Positions 55,291 through 64,000 of a DNA stretch of 64,000 nucleotides are shown in pieces; position 1 is the stretch's first letter, and the number at the start of each line of letters is the position of its first letter. The stretch covers positions 2,852,001-2,916,000 of the forward strand of contig NZ_CP108095.1 in assembly GCF_036194065.1 (NCBI RefSeq). Reading direction: 5' to 3'. Made by a program: the position numbers and the translations under genes. A model generated the notes under the pieces. The model was given only the letters and a program-made list of their open reading frames with translations, was not told the origin of the DNA and searched no databases. The DNA is from Streptomyces sp. NBC_00239 (GTDB lineage: Bacteria > Actinomycetota > Actinomycetes > Streptomycetales > Streptomycetaceae).

Positions 55291-56403
55291 CTATTCCTTG
55301 ACGAGGGAACCCGCGGTTCCCTTGTCGCCCGCGGACTTCTCGGTGGCCGAGGCGGGGATGGGCCGGTCCTGCAGGAGGGCCTGCCAGACCTGCGCGGTCT
55401 CCTTCTCCAGGGGGACCACCCGGTTGGGGTCGATGGCGTCCGCGCCGACCGGCAGGGTGATCATCTGGAGGTCGTGGGACTCGATCTGCGCGAGGCCCGA
55501 CGCGAAGCCCATGAGGTCCTTGACGTCGGCGAGCTTGCTGTCGGTGGTGATGGCCTTGGTGCCGGTGTCCGCGAGGTCGAGGAGCCGCTTCGGGTTGTCG
55601 AACACGCCGATGCTCTTGACCTGCTTGATGAGCGCCTTGATGAAGGCCTGCTGGAGCTGGATGCGGCCGAGGTCGCTGCCGTCGCCGACGCTCTTGCGGG
55701 TGCGTACGAGGCCGAGGGCCTGCTCGCCGTCGAGTTTGTGGGGGCCGGCCTGGAGGTCGAGGTGGCTGGCCTTGTCCTTGATCGGCTTGGTGGTCGTGAT
55801 GCTGACCCCGCCGAGCTTGTCGATGATCTTCTTGAAGCCGTCGAAGTCGACTTCGAGGTAGTGGTCCATGCGGACCCCGGACATCGACTCGACGGTCTTG
55901 ACCGCGCAGGCGGCGCCGCCGATGGTGAACGACTCGTTGAACATGCTGCGCTCGCCGCCGGGGTCGGTCTTGCCGCTCTCGGTCGCGCACGAGGGGCGGG
56001 TGACCAGGGTGTCCCGGGGGATCGAGATGACGGAGGCCTTCTTGTGGCCCTCGTACACGTGGACGATCATCGCGGTGTCGGAGCGGGCCGAGCCGCCGTC
56101 GTCGCGGCCGTACTCGGAGTTCGCTCCGCCGCGGGAGTCGGAGCCGAGGACGAGGATGTCCATGGATCCGTTGTCGATGTCGGCGGGCCGGTCGTTGCCG
56201 AGGGCCGCGTCGATGTCGACGCTCTTCAGGTTCCCGTTGAACTTCACGTAGAAGTAGCCGAGGCCCGCGCCCCCGAGTACGACCACGCCTGCCGCCGTCC
56301 AGGCGACGATCGCGAACGCCTTGCGGCGCCCGGACGCCCGTTTGCGGCGCCGCCCGCGCCCGGCCGTGCGTATGCCGGCCCGGCCGCTGCTCTGCTCGGT
56401 CAT
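55291..56403 (-). CDS. LytR-CpsA-Psr family cell-wall glycopolymer ligase
   Basis: 370-aa membrane-anchored enzyme that moves lipid-linked glycopolymers (teichoic acid type) on to peptidoglycan. A basic cytoplasmic N-terminus (residues 1-28) precedes one helix (about 29-50) and the extracellular LCP domain: DILVLGSDSRGG, RSDTAMIVHV, SVISIPRDTLV and GEQALGLVRTRK hold the conserved Asp/Arg residues for the lipid phosphate. GAGGAG precedes the ATG. Confidence 0.93.
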   Translation of the reverse strand: MTEQSSGRAGIRTAGRGRRRKRASGRRKAFAIVAWTAAGVVVLGGAGLGYFYVKFNGNLKSVDIDAALGNDRPADIDNGSMDILVLGSDSRGGANSEYGRDDGGSARSDTAMIVHVYEGHKKASVISIPRDTLVTRPSCATESGKTDPGGERSMFNESFTIGGAACAVKTVESMSGVRMDHYLEVDFDGFKKIIDKLGGVSITTTKPIKDKASHLDLQAGPHKLDGEQALGLVRTRKSVGDGSDLGRIQLQQAFIKALIKQVKSIGVFDNPKRLLDLADTGTKAITTDSKLADVKDLMGFASGLAQIESHDLQMITLPVGADAIDPNRVVPLEKETAQVWQALLQDRPIPASATEKSAGDKGTAGSLVKE

Positions 56404-56504
56404 GCTCTCCTCGGTTCTCCGGGTGTCGTGATCCCCCGGTGGCGTGTCCCCTCCCGTGGTCCGACAGCGAAGACGGGAGAGGAGGCCAAAGGGTTGCACG
56501 ACGA

Positions 56505-56538
56505 CCTGTGCCCACCGTGCGGGCACGGTGGGCACAGG
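56505..56538 (-). terminator. 16-bp palindromic hairpin upstream of LCP gene
   Basis: A perfect 16-bp stem (56505-56520 with 56523-56538) with a 2-nt centre, after the protease gene (stop at 56592) and before the LCP start. Confidence 0.6.
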
Positions 56539-56562
56539 GGTGGTGCGGCCGGACGCCGTGAC

Positions 56563-56581
56563 CGGCCCGTTATCCGGGCCG
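56563..56581 (-). terminator. Hairpin directly after protease gene
   Basis: CGGCCCG, loop TTATC, CGGGCCG; starts 10 nt past the protease stop and stands in tandem with the longer hairpin. Confidence 0.5.
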
Positions 56582-56591
56582 ACCTGGGGGT

Positions 56592-58298
56592 TTAGCCGAA
56601 GAGGTTGTACGCGTTCCAGCCGCCGCCGAAGTTGACGCGTGTGGCGAAGGTCGCACTCGACTTGCCGTTGCCCTTGTAGAGCCACATCGTGCCGGCGCTG
56701 TCGCGGGCGAGGAGGTCGGCCCGGCCGTCGTTGTTGACGTCACCGGTCATGGTGATCTGGTTGTAGATCTGCCAGCCGCTGCCGATCTTGACGCGCGCGC
56801 CGAAGGCGCCGGAGCCGGTGGCGCCGGTGCCCGCGTACAGGTACAGCGCGCCGGCCGAGTCGCGGGCGATCAGGTCGGTCTTGCCGTCGCCGGTCAGGTC
56901 GCCGGCGCCGCGGACGACGCCGTAGATCTGCCAGCCGAAGCCGGTCTTCACGGCCGCACCGAAGCCGCCGCTGCCGTTGCCGGGGTACACGTAGAGGTCG
57001 CCGGCGGAGGTGACGGAGACGATGTCGGGCAGGTCGTCGCCGGTCACGTCGCCGGGCGCGACGATCTGCTTGCGGGTCTGCCAGCCGGTGAAGACCTTGG
57101 TGGCGGCCTTGGTGGCGCCGTTGTACCAGTAGACGTCGCCGTTGGTGTGGCGGCGGACGAGGTCCTGGACGCCGTCACGGTTCAGGTCGGTCTGGCGGAA
57201 CAGGTTGACGCTCGCCGCGTCACCGATGCTGCTGCCCTTGGCGAGCGAGGTCAGCTTCGAGGTGAAGGGGTACAGGTCGGTGTTCGCGGTGTTGCGCGCG
57301 ATCAGGTCGGCCGCGGCGTCGCCGTTCCAGTTCGCGTCGTACACCTCGGCGCGCAGGGCGCCGGCGTACGTGGTGGCCTTGGCGTAGACGCCGTAGGCGC
57401 CGGCCTGGACACAGTCGACGACGCCCCAGGAGACCACGCCGACGAGGCGCCCGTTGCGGACCAGCGGGCCGCCGGAGTCGCCGTTGCACGCGGTGTCGGT
57501 GCCGGAGTCCGAGCCGGTGGCGGGCTTGCCCGCGCAGACCTGGTGGCCCTTGGTGAGCTGCGAGCCCCAGAAGTCGTCGCAGGTGGTGTCCGCGACGAAC
57601 GGGAGGTCGGCCTTCTTCAGGGTCAGCGAGATGGCGCTGCTGTCGGAGGAGGTCCGGCCCCATCCGTACACGGTCGCCGTCGAGCCGGCGGCGTACAGGC
57701 CGGTGTCGGTGCTCCGGGCCAGCGGCAGGTTCTTCGCCGCGGTCTTCGACGACAGCGTCAGGACGGCGACGTCGTTGTCGATGGTCACGCTGTTGTACGC
57801 CGGGTGCATCCACTGGCGCTTGACCTTGTGGGCGGTGCCGCCGTGGGCGTCCACCGTGCCGTCGTCGTAGACGGTCGCCAGCTGGGTGGCGCCGGTGATG
57901 ACGTGGCCGCCGACGGACCAGTTGACGCCGTCGACGCAGTGCGCCGCGGTGACGATCTTCGTGGGGGTGACCACGGTGCCGCCACAGAGGAAGCCGTCGC
58001 CGGATTCGTCGAACCACAGGAGCTGCGCCGTCCAGGGCGCGCTCGCGATGGTGGTCGTACCGCCGCCGATGATCATCGGCGAGCGCTTCGGGCCGGTCTG
58101 GTTCTCGGCGAGCGTGGCCTGGAAGGCCTCGCTCATGGACTGGCGGAGTTCGGCCCTGGTGGGCCGGGCCGGCGAGTCGGCGGCCTGGGCGCCGCCGGCC
58201 GTCAGACCGGCGCCCGCGAGGGCCAGTACGGACACGGCCACGGGAGCCACGAGACGCCGGCCGCCGAACAGCCGGTCACCACGGGTGCGTATCTGCAC
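56592..58298 (-). CDS. Secreted trypsin-like protease with FG-GAP/VCBS domain
   Basis: 568-aa exported serine protease. Signal peptide to about residue 39 (TAGGAQA), propeptide, then an S1 domain with the activation site region MIIGGG, TAAHC (His), DNDVAVL (Asp) and CNGDSGGPLV (Ser). From about residue 318 a beta-propeller-like array of FG-GAP/VCBS repeats (GDVTGDDLPDIV, GDLTGDGKTDLIAR, GDVNNDGRADLLAR) probably binds calcium and substrate. The neighbouring gene encodes a related protease without the repeats, suggesting duplication and domain gain or loss. Confidence 0.92.
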   Translation of the reverse strand: MQIRTRGDRLFGGRRLVAPVAVSVLALAGAGLTAGGAQAADSPARPTRAELRQSMSEAFQATLAENQTGPKRSPMIIGGGTTTIASAPWTAQLLWFDESGDGFLCGGTVVTPTKIVTAAHCVDGVNWSVGGHVITGATQLATVYDDGTVDAHGGTAHKVKRQWMHPAYNSVTIDNDVAVLTLSSKTAAKNLPLARSTDTGLYAAGSTATVYGWGRTSSDSSAISLTLKKADLPFVADTTCDDFWGSQLTKGHQVCAGKPATGSDSGTDTACNGDSGGPLVRNGRLVGVVSWGVVDCVQAGAYGVYAKATTYAGALRAEVYDANWNGDAAADLIARNTANTDLYPFTSKLTSLAKGSSIGDAASVNLFRQTDLNRDGVQDLVRRHTNGDVYWYNGATKAATKVFTGWQTRKQIVAPGDVTGDDLPDIVSVTSAGDLYVYPGNGSGGFGAAVKTGFGWQIYGVVRGAGDLTGDGKTDLIARDSAGALYLYAGTGATGSGAFGARVKIGSGWQIYNQITMTGDVNNDGRADLLARDSAGTMWLYKGNGKSSATFATRVNFGGGWNAYNLFG

Positions 58299-58414
58299 GC
58301 GTCATCCTTCGAATAGGCCGGCGCGCGCCCCCGGAATTGGAGGCGCGCGCCGAAGTTCATATGGAGGCGGTCCGATCATTGCGTATCGGGCCGCCTCCCG
58401 GCAGGGGTATGCCG

Positions 58415-59326
58415 CTAGTTGCGCAGCTGCGGCGCAATGATGTTCGCGTACGCGCTGTACTTGGCGTACACCGGGTACAGCCCCTTCTGGACGCAATTCA
58501 CGACACCCCAGGAGGTAACGGCCACAACGCGGCCGTTCACGACCAGCGGGCCGCCCGAGTCGCCGTTGCAGGGGGCGACGGTGGTGCGGTCACTGCCGGT
58601 CGTCTTGTTGCCGACGCACAGCATGTGGCCCTTGACGAAGCGGTTGCCCCACACGCTCGGGCTGGCGCACTTCGAGTCCGCCTGGATGGGCAGGGTCGCC
58701 CGGCGCAGGTAGCTCGAGATGTTCTGGTTGGTGGAGCTGGTGCGGCCCCAGCCGACGGCCGTGGCCTTGGTGCCCGGACGGTACGAGGCCTTGTCCGACG
58801 CCGTGGTGACCTTGATGGTCTTGGCGCGGGTGGGGGCCGCCAGCGTCAGCACCGCGACGTCGTTGTCGAACGTGCGCGAGTTGTAGCGCGGGTGCTGCCA
58901 CTGCTTCTTGATGCGGAAGACCTTGCCGCCGTACAGGTTGTTGCTGGTCGCGACGCGGGTCGCGCCGGTGACGACGACACCCTTCGTGACGTAGTTGCGG
59001 CCGTTCACGCAGTGCGCGGCGGTCAGGATCTTGCGGGACGACACGACCGAGCCGCCACAGAAGTAGCCGCGGCCCTGGGCGTCCTGGACGAACAGCTGCG
59101 CCATGTACGGGTACGACTTGATGGTGGTCTTGGACCCACCGATGATGTACGAGTCCGCCTCAGGGCGGTCGTTGCCGGTGACGCTCTTGATGATGCTCTG
59201 CGCGTCGGCGACCTGGGGCGCGGTGGCGGCACCCGCCGGAGCGGCGGAGGTGGCCAGCAGACCGGCGGCTATCGCGGACGCGAATCCTGCGGCGGTGAAA
59301 CGACGCACGGACTTGGAAAAGATCAC
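58415..59326 (-). CDS. Secreted trypsin-like serine protease
   Basis: 303-aa exported S1 protease. Signal peptide to about residue 33, short propeptide, mature N-terminus after DSYIIGG, and the triad in TAAHC, DNDVAVL and CNGDSGGPLV. Cys pairs typical for the family are present. It is the upstream member of a tandem pair, with its own promoter; the second gene starts 117 nt beyond its stop. Confidence 0.93.
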   Translation of the reverse strand: MIFSKSVRRFTAAGFASAIAAGLLATSAAPAGAATAPQVADAQSIIKSVTGNDRPEADSYIIGGSKTTIKSYPYMAQLFVQDAQGRGYFCGGSVVSSRKILTAAHCVNGRNYVTKGVVVTGATRVATSNNLYGGKVFRIKKQWQHPRYNSRTFDNDVAVLTLAAPTRAKTIKVTTASDKASYRPGTKATAVGWGRTSSTNQNISSYLRRATLPIQADSKCASPSVWGNRFVKGHMLCVGNKTTGSDRTTVAPCNGDSGGPLVVNGRVVAVTSWGVVNCVQKGLYPVYAKYSAYANIIAPQLRN

Positions 59327-59475
59327 TCAGACTCCCCGTAGAACGGTTATTCATACACGCGGGGGAGATTCCGGACTCAACCGGCAATGCACAGAGACCC
59401 GAAGGCTCTGATGGCACTCATGGGTGCGGCTGTTCTCGACAGCGCGACCGATGTCCCCCGACGTGCGGCGTGCCA

Positions 59476-59505
59476 ACTCTATGACGTGTACGCATCCATT
59501 TCCAA
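59476..59505 (-). promoter_or_regulatory. Protease promoter
   Basis: On the minus strand TTGGAA (59500-59505), 18-bp spacer, TAGAGT (59476-59481), giving a leader of about 140 nt to the ATG at 59326. Confidence 0.5.
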
Positions 59506-59572
59506 TCAGCAACCGACTGAAGATGAAAGGAAGTTGACTCAGTGACAATTCTGGTACACGCCGGTGACAAAA

Positions 59573-59608
59573 GAGACCGCCCCGTCACCTGAGTGACGGG
59601 GCGGTCTC
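59573..59608 (-). terminator. Intrinsic terminator of rho
   Basis: A perfect 16-bp stem (59573-59588 with 59593-59608) with a 4-nt loop, followed on the minus strand by TTTTGT. It is among the most canonical terminators in the window. Confidence 0.85.
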
Positions 59609-59648
59609 AACCGAGCGTGCGTGCGCGGCCCGTGGGCCGGCCCGTCCG

Positions 59649-61757
59649 TCAGTCGTCGTTCTTGCCCGACGGGGTCGTCTTGGCGATCTGCATCAGGAAC
59701 TCGGCGTTCGACTTGGTCTGCTTCATCTTGTCGAGGAGCAGCTCGATCGCCTGCTGCGAGTCGAGCGCGTGCAGCACCCGGCGCAGCTTCCACACGATGG
59801 CGAGCTCCTCCGCGTTGAGGAGGATCTCCTCCTTGCGGGTGCCCGACGGGTCGACGTCGACAGCCGGGAAGATGCGCTTGTCGGCGAGCTTGCGGTCGAG
59901 CTTGAGCTCCATGTTGCCGGTGCCCTTGAACTCCTCGAAGATCACCTCGTCCATGCGCGAGCCGGTGTCGACCAGCGCGGTGGCCAGGATGGTCAGCGAG
60001 CCGCCGTCCTCGATGTTGCGCGCGGCACCGAAGAAGCGCTTCGGCGGGTACAGCGCGGTCGAGTCGACACCACCGGACAGGATGCGGCCGGAGGCGGGCG
60101 CCGCGAGGTTGTACGCGCGGCCCAGGCGGGTGATGGAGTCCAGCAGGACGACCACGTCGTGACCCAGCTCGACGAGACGCTTGGCGCGCTCGATGGCCAG
60201 CTCGGCGACGGTGGTGTGGTCCTCGGCCGGACGGTCGAAGGTCGAGGAGATGACCTCGCCCTTGACCGACCGCTGCATGTCGGTGACCTCTTCCGGACGC
60301 TCGTCGACCAGGACGACCATCAGGTGGCACTCGGGGTTGTTGGTGGTGATCGCGTTGGCGATCGCCTGCATGATCATGGTCTTGCCGGTCTTCGGCGGGG
60401 CCACGATCAGACCGCGCTGGCCCTTGCCGATCGGCGACACGAGGTCGATGATGCGGGTGGTCAGCACGCCCGGGTCGGTCTCCAGACGGAGCCGGTCCTG
60501 CGGGTACAGCGGGGTCAGCTTCTGGAACTCGGGGCGGCCGCGGCCGGACTCCGGCGCCATGCCGTTGCACGAGTCGAGGCGCACGAGCGCGTTGAACTTC
60601 TCGCGGCGCTCGCCGTCCTTGGGCTGGCGGACCGCACCCGTGACGTGGTCGCCCTTGCGCAGACCGCTCTTGCGGACCTGGGCGAGGGAGACGTACACGT
60701 CGTTCGGGCCGGGCAGGTAGCCCGAGGTCCGGATGAACGCGTAGTTGTCGAGGATGTCGAGGATGCCCGCGACGGGGATCAGGACGTCGTCGTCGGCGAC
60801 CTGCGGCTCGGCCGGGCCGAACTCCTCGCGGCCACGACGGCCACGACGGTCGCGGTAGCGGCCGCGACGGCCACGACGGCCGCCCTCGTCGTCGAAGTCG
60901 TCCTGGGGACCGTTGTCCTGGCGGCCGTCCTGACGGCCCTGCTGGGCCTGGCCGCCACGGCCGCCCTGCTGCTGGCGCTGGCCGCCCTGACCGCGGTCCT
61001 GGCCGCCCTGCTGGCCACCCTGACCGCCCTGGCCGCGGTCCTGACGGTCCTGCTGGCGCTCCTGCTGGGCACCCTGCTGCTCGTCGCCCTTGGCGGCGCG
61101 GTCGCGGCGGTCGCGCTGACCCCGCTCGGCGCGCTCACCGCGGTCGCGGCGGTCCCGGCGGCCACGGCCCTCGGCCGCGCCCTCCTGGGTCTGGACCGCG
61201 CCGGCGTCGGCCTTGGCCTCGGCCTGGACGGTCTCGGTCTTCTGCTCGGTCTGCACGGCGGCGGCCTGCTCGGGGCTGCCCGACGGGGCGGTGGCCCGAC
61301 GGCGGCGGCGCTCGCCGGCCGGCTGGTCGTCTCCCCCGCGCTCGGCTTCGCTCGCGCGGGAGGGGCCGCCTGCCGGCTGGCCCGGGATGTCGATCTGCTG
61401 CTGGGCAGCGGGCTTCTCGGCGCGCACGGCGGCCGGGGCCTCGGCGGCCTCGGCCGTACGGGCCTTGGAGGTGGCGCGGCGCTTCGGCTTGGCCTCGGCG
61501 TCGGCGGTGGAGTCCGCGACCTTGGGGGCGCTGCCGCCGCCGGCCTGCGTCTCCTTGATGACCTCGATCAGCTGGCTCTTGCGCATCCGCGCGGTGCCCC
61601 GGATCCCGAGGCCCGAGGCAACCTGCTGCAGCTCGGCCAGGACCATGCCGTCAAGGCCGGTGCCGGAGCGGCGGCGCTTGGGGGCGGAGCCCGCGGCGGG
61701 CGCGCTGGTGTCGACAGAGCTGTCGGCAACGCCCATCAGATCGGTGGTGTCGCTCAC
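59649..61757 (-). CDS. rho: Transcription termination factor Rho
   Basis: 702-aa hexameric RNA helicase. Rho_N segment [20 protein letters not shown] near residues 34-53; a long insertion (about 75-325) rich in Arg, Gly, Gln and Asp typical of high-GC actinobacteria; the cold-shock RNA-binding domain ([20 protein letters not shown]); then the ATPase with [18 protein letters not shown] (Walker A), [15 protein letters not shown] (Walker B/Q-loop). E. coli Rho is 419 aa; the extra length is the insertion. Long upstream leader. Confidence 0.97.
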   Translation of the reverse strand: MSDTTDLMGVADSSVDTSAPAAGSAPKRRRSGTGLDGMVLAELQQVASGLGIRGTARMRKSQLIEVIKETQAGGGSAPKVADSTADAEAKPKRRATSKARTAEAAEAPAAVRAEKPAAQQQIDIPGQPAGGPSRASEAERGGDDQPAGERRRRRATAPSGSPEQAAAVQTEQKTETVQAEAKADAGAVQTQEGAAEGRGRRDRRDRGERAERGQRDRRDRAAKGDEQQGAQQERQQDRQDRGQGGQGGQQGGQDRGQGGQRQQQGGRGGQAQQGRQDGRQDNGPQDDFDDEGGRRGRRGRYRDRRGRRGREEFGPAEPQVADDDVLIPVAGILDILDNYAFIRTSGYLPGPNDVYVSLAQVRKSGLRKGDHVTGAVRQPKDGERREKFNALVRLDSCNGMAPESGRGRPEFQKLTPLYPQDRLRLETDPGVLTTRIIDLVSPIGKGQRGLIVAPPKTGKTMIMQAIANAITTNNPECHLMVVLVDERPEEVTDMQRSVKGEVISSTFDRPAEDHTTVAELAIERAKRLVELGHDVVVLLDSITRLGRAYNLAAPASGRILSGGVDSTALYPPKRFFGAARNIEDGGSLTILATALVDTGSRMDEVIFEEFKGTGNMELKLDRKLADKRIFPAVDVDPSGTRKEEILLNAEELAIVWKLRRVLHALDSQQAIELLLDKMKQTKSNAEFLMQIAKTTPSGKNDD

Positions 61758-62137
61758 GAAGGGTCCTTCCCTGGAGCGGACGTCGGCCTGTCTGGCTCGG
61801 CGACCGGTTGTGCTGTCCGACCTCGGCCCTTTTGTCTGGACCGTGCCGGGGCGGTGGTCCGCCGAATGAATACGGCGGGAGAATTCAGTGCATGGGTTCC
61901 GGCGAGAAGACCCCCGGCTGGAAGCGTGGGAGTGTCAAGCCGATTCCGGAGCGTGCTCGAAACTGCCTGGCAGTGATCAAAGCAGTTGGGGAGGCTCCCG
62001 GAAGAAAGGTGGTCCCGGATGGGGACACTGAGCACCGAGCCGCGAAGGCTTCGGATGCGTACTTGAGGTTAACACTACCGGATCCAACAGACATTCCCCC
62101 TCTCACTCACCGGCAATCGCGTGACTCACCGGCGGAC
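61758..62137 (-). promoter_or_regulatory. rho leader region
   Basis: About 380 bp before rho with no gene. A possible -10 TAGTGT is on the minus strand at about 62073-62078, inside the least GC-rich part, giving a leader of over 300 nt. Long leaders of rho genes serve autoregulation in other bacteria. No clear hairpin ladder was found. Confidence 0.4.
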
Positions 62138-62167
62138 GCGCCCCTGCGTGCCCTTGCGCAGGGGCGC
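62138..62167 (-). terminator. thrB terminator
   Basis: GCGCCCCTGCG (62138-62148) pairs with 62157-62167 across an 8-nt loop, 24 nt past the thrB stop. Confidence 0.65.
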
Positions 62168-62190
62168 CCGTTCAGCAACCGGGCGGTGGC

Positions 62191-63108
62191 TCAGCCACCG
62201 AGCGGCAGCACGCTCGCACCCGCGGAGTCGAAGGCCAGCCTGTTGGCGGCCCACCCCTCGCCTGCGAGCAGCGCGACCTTGTCGGCCACGCCGTTGTCGA
62301 CCAGCGCGAGGACCGTGGGGCCCGCGCCGGAGATGACTGCGGGGACGCCGTCCGCACGCAGCCGGTTCACCAGGGCCACGCTCTCCGGCATGGCCGGGGT
62401 GCGGTACTCCTGGTGCAGTCGGTCCTCGGTCGCCGGCAGCAGCAGCTCGGGGCGCCTGGTCAGGGCCTCGACAAGCAGGGCGGCACGGCCGGCGTTGGCG
62501 GCGGCGTCGACGTGCGGGACGCTGCGCGGGAGCAGGCTGCGCGCCGCTTCGGTCAGGACCGGCTTGGAGGGGACGAAGACCACCGGAACGATGGAATCGG
62601 CGGGTTCCATCCTGATCGCCCGGGCGGACCCGCCGTCCATCCAGGCGAGGCTGAAGCCGCCGAGCAGGCAGGCGGCGACGTTGTCGGGGTGGCCCTCGAT
62701 CTCGGTCGCGAGCTCCAGCAGCGCGGCGTCGTCGAGCTTGGCCTCGCCGCCTATGGTCACGGCGCGGGCCGCGACGATGCCGGCGCAGATCGCGGCGGAG
62801 GAGGAGCCGAGGCCGCGGCCGTGCGGGATCCGGTTGGCGCAGACCACCTCGAGGCCGCGCGGCTGCCCGCCGAGCAGGTCGAAGGCCGTGCGCATGGAGC
62901 GGACCAGCAGGTGGCTCTCGTCGCGCGGCAGGGTGTCGGCGCCCTCGCCCGCGATGTCGATGTTCAGGCCGGAGTCGGCCACCCGGACGACGACGTCGTC
63001 GTAGAGCCCCAGGGCGAGGCCGAGGGCGTCGAAACCCGGGCCGAGGTTGGCGCTGGAGGCGGGGACGCGCACCCGTACGGCGGCGGCGCGGAACGCTGGA
63101 CCGGCCAT
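62191..63108 (-). CDS. thrB: Homoserine kinase
   Basis: 305-aa GHMP-family kinase phosphorylating homoserine for threonine synthesis. Motifs: VRVPASSANLGPGFDALG, the ATP loop HGRGLGSSSAAICAG and GAGPTVLALVDNG. The ATG at 63108 gives the family length; the nearest AAGGAG is 13 nt away, which is long and suggests weak or alternative initiation. It follows thrC, but two hairpins and a paired palindrome lie in the 281-bp gap, so it probably has its own promoter. Confidence 0.96.
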   Translation of the reverse strand: MAGPAFRAAAVRVRVPASSANLGPGFDALGLALGLYDDVVVRVADSGLNIDIAGEGADTLPRDESHLLVRSMRTAFDLLGGQPRGLEVVCANRIPHGRGLGSSSAAICAGIVAARAVTIGGEAKLDDAALLELATEIEGHPDNVAACLLGGFSLAWMDGGSARAIRMEPADSIVPVVFVPSKPVLTEAARSLLPRSVPHVDAAANAGRAALLVEALTRRPELLLPATEDRLHQEYRTPAMPESVALVNRLRADGVPAVISGAGPTVLALVDNGVADKVALLAGEGWAANRLAFDSAGASVLPLGG

Positions 63109-63204
63109 CGCTCGATGACACTCCTTGTGACTGGGCTGCGAGATTTCGCGGCGAATGTACTGCAGAACGTACGACATCCACAGGCCGCTGACGGCGGAAC
63201 CCTG

Positions 63205-63242
63205 GCATATGCAGCATCGGCGCGGGTCGGCACGGCATATGC
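63205..63242. promoter_or_regulatory. Paired GCATATGC palindromes upstream of thrB
   Basis: GCATATGC at 63205-63212 and again at 63235-63242, exactly 30 bp apart (about three helical turns). They are 97-134 bp upstream of the thrB ATG. Candidate operator pair. Confidence 0.45.
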
Positions 63243-63297
63243 GGCTGACGGATGTAAGTACAGCCTATCGAAGGAAGGTTCTGTCGCGACATAGGGC

Positions 63298-63337
63298 GCA
63301 CAGGAGGCGCACGATGCGTGTCGCGGGCCTCCTGTGC
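63298..63337. terminator. Hairpin between thrC and thrB
   Basis: GCACAGGAGG (63298-63307) pairs with 63328-63337 across a 20-nt loop. Confidence 0.45.
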
Positions 63338-63352
63338 CCCTTTGTCGCGGTA

Positions 63353-63379
63353 CGGGCGGCTTGCGGCGGAAGCCGCCCG
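63353..63379 (-). terminator. thrC terminator
   Basis: CGGGCGGCTT (63353-63362) pairs with AAGCCGCCCG (63370-63379) across a 7-nt loop, 10 nt past the thrC stop. Confidence 0.65.
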
Positions 63380-63389
63380 CCCGTACGGG

Positions 63390-64000
63390 CTACGCCAGGC
63401 CCAGCCGCGCGGCGGCGGCCTCGGCGTCGACCGGCACGGTGACCGGCTGCGGAGCGCCGGCGACCGCCCAGTCGGGGTCCTTCAGACCGTTGCCGGTGAC
63501 GGTGCAGACGATCGTCTGGCCCGGGTCCACCAGGCCCAGTTCGGCGGCCTTGAGCAGACCGGCGACCGACGCGGCGGAGGCGGGCTCCACGAACACGCCC
63601 TCCTGCGCGGCCAACAGGCGGTAGGCGGACAGGATCTGGCGGTCCGTCACCTCGTCGATGAAGCCGCCGGACTCGTCCCGGGCCTGCAGGGCGAAGTCCC
63701 AGGAGGCCGGGTTGCCGATCCGGATCGCGGTGGCGATGGTGTGCGGCTCCTTGACGACCTCGCCGCGCACGATGGGCGCCGAACCGGAGGCCTGGAAGCC
63801 CCAGATCCGCGGGGTGCGGGTGGCCAGGCCGTCGGCCGCGTACTCCTTGAAGCCCTTCCAGTACGCGGTGATGTTGCCCGCGTTGCCCACCGGCAGGACG
63901 TGGATGTCGGGGGCGTCGCCGAGCGCGTCCACGATCTCGAACGCGGCCGTCTTCTGGCCCTCGATGCGCACCGGGTTCACCGAATTGACCAGCGCCACCG
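63390..64000 (-). CDS. thrC: Threonine synthase (partial, 5' end outside window)
   Basis: The C-terminal 203 codons of a PLP-dependent threonine synthase, which converts O-phosphohomoserine to threonine. Visible motifs: [18 protein letters not shown], the PLP-phosphate loop [13 protein letters not shown], and [13 protein letters not shown]. The PLP-lysine lies outside the window. It is upstream of thrB on the same strand. Confidence 0.95.
   Translation of the reverse strand, partial: VALVNSVNPVRIEGQKTAAFEIVDALGDAPDIHVLPVGNAGNITAYWKGFKEYAADGLATRTPRIWGFQASGSAPIVRGEVVKEPHTIATAIRIGNPASWDFALQARDESGGFIDEVTDRQILSAYRLLAAQEGVFVEPASAASVAGLLKAAELGLVDPGQTIVCTVTGNGLKDPDWAVAGAPQPVTVPVDAEAAAARLGLA

Overview
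The window is a high-GC actinobacterial chromosome segment, almost certainly from a Streptomyces. Evidence: very GC-rich coding DNA with GTG and TTG starts, the polar-growth cytoskeleton pair Scy and FilP, the CslA/GlxA hyphal-tip glycan system, NucS mismatch endonuclease in place of MutS/MutL, and many -10 boxes of the TAnnnT type only 6-8 nt from a start codon (leaderless transcripts). From memory, most of the block is in the same order as the S. coelicolor SCO5355-SCO5415 region. No rRNA, tRNA, prophage, insertion sequence or CRISPR array was seen.

Layout. 1-5.1 kb: large subunit of isobutyryl-CoA mutase (icmA, running off the left edge) behind a palindromic operator, a DUF3817 membrane protein, a MarR regulator, an MFS exporter and a divergent ArsR-like regulator. 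5.3-10.2 kb: cslZ / glxA / cslA, a secreted GH6 glucanase, a radical-copper oxidase and a GT2 synthase for a tip glycan. 10.6-13.8 kb: a second DUF3817 gene, three overlapping AIM24-family genes, a second MarR, then an unlisted 24-codon gene for ribosomal protein bL37. 14-16.8 kb: meaB, acetyl-CoA acetyltransferase and methylmalonyl-CoA epimerase. 17-22.4 kb: scy and filP. 22.5-26.6 kb: two ATPase/permease ABC pairs. 26.6-34.7 kb: small zinc-binding protein, flavin monooxygenase, an SCO5389-family protein, nucS, a membrane-anchored P-loop protein with a minisatellite tail, a STAS protein, 3-hydroxybutyryl-CoA dehydrogenase and a cobalamin adenosyltransferase. 34.7-35.05 kb: a repeat island. 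35-39.7 kb: membrane protein, then chiS-chiR-chiC. 39.8-48.2 kb: DUF2550 gene and the full atpIBEFHAGDC cluster. 48.6-56.4 kb: lipid-carrier sugar-phosphate transferase, glyA paralogue, a phosphatase-like protein lacking its nucleophile, tsaC/sua5, prmC, prfA, rpmE and an LCP ligase. 56.6-59.3 kb: two tandem secreted trypsin-like proteases. 59.6-64 kb: rho, thrB and the 3' part of thrC.

How genes work together. icmA, meaB, thiolase, epimerase, hydroxybutyryl-CoA dehydrogenase and cobalamin adenosyltransferase all serve B12-dependent C4/C3 acyl-CoA metabolism, although they lie in separate transcription units over 34 kb. CslA/GlxA/CslZ and Scy/FilP both act at the growing hyphal tip. chiS-chiR-chiC is a chitin-sensing and degradation unit with direct-repeat operators on the chiC promoter. 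The rpmE/prfA/prmC/tsaC set serves translation and is followed by the atp cluster, whose upstream region carries two Crp-like palindromes.

Points most worth checking: an 11-bp-phased array of TCAGGG hexamers before the second ABC pair, the Cys-to-Ser change in the phosphatase-like protein, paired Crp-like sites before atpI, a cloverleaf-shaped repeat with a relative inside the atp operon, the Lys-to-Arg Walker A of the minisatellite ATPase, and the placement of the csl genes.
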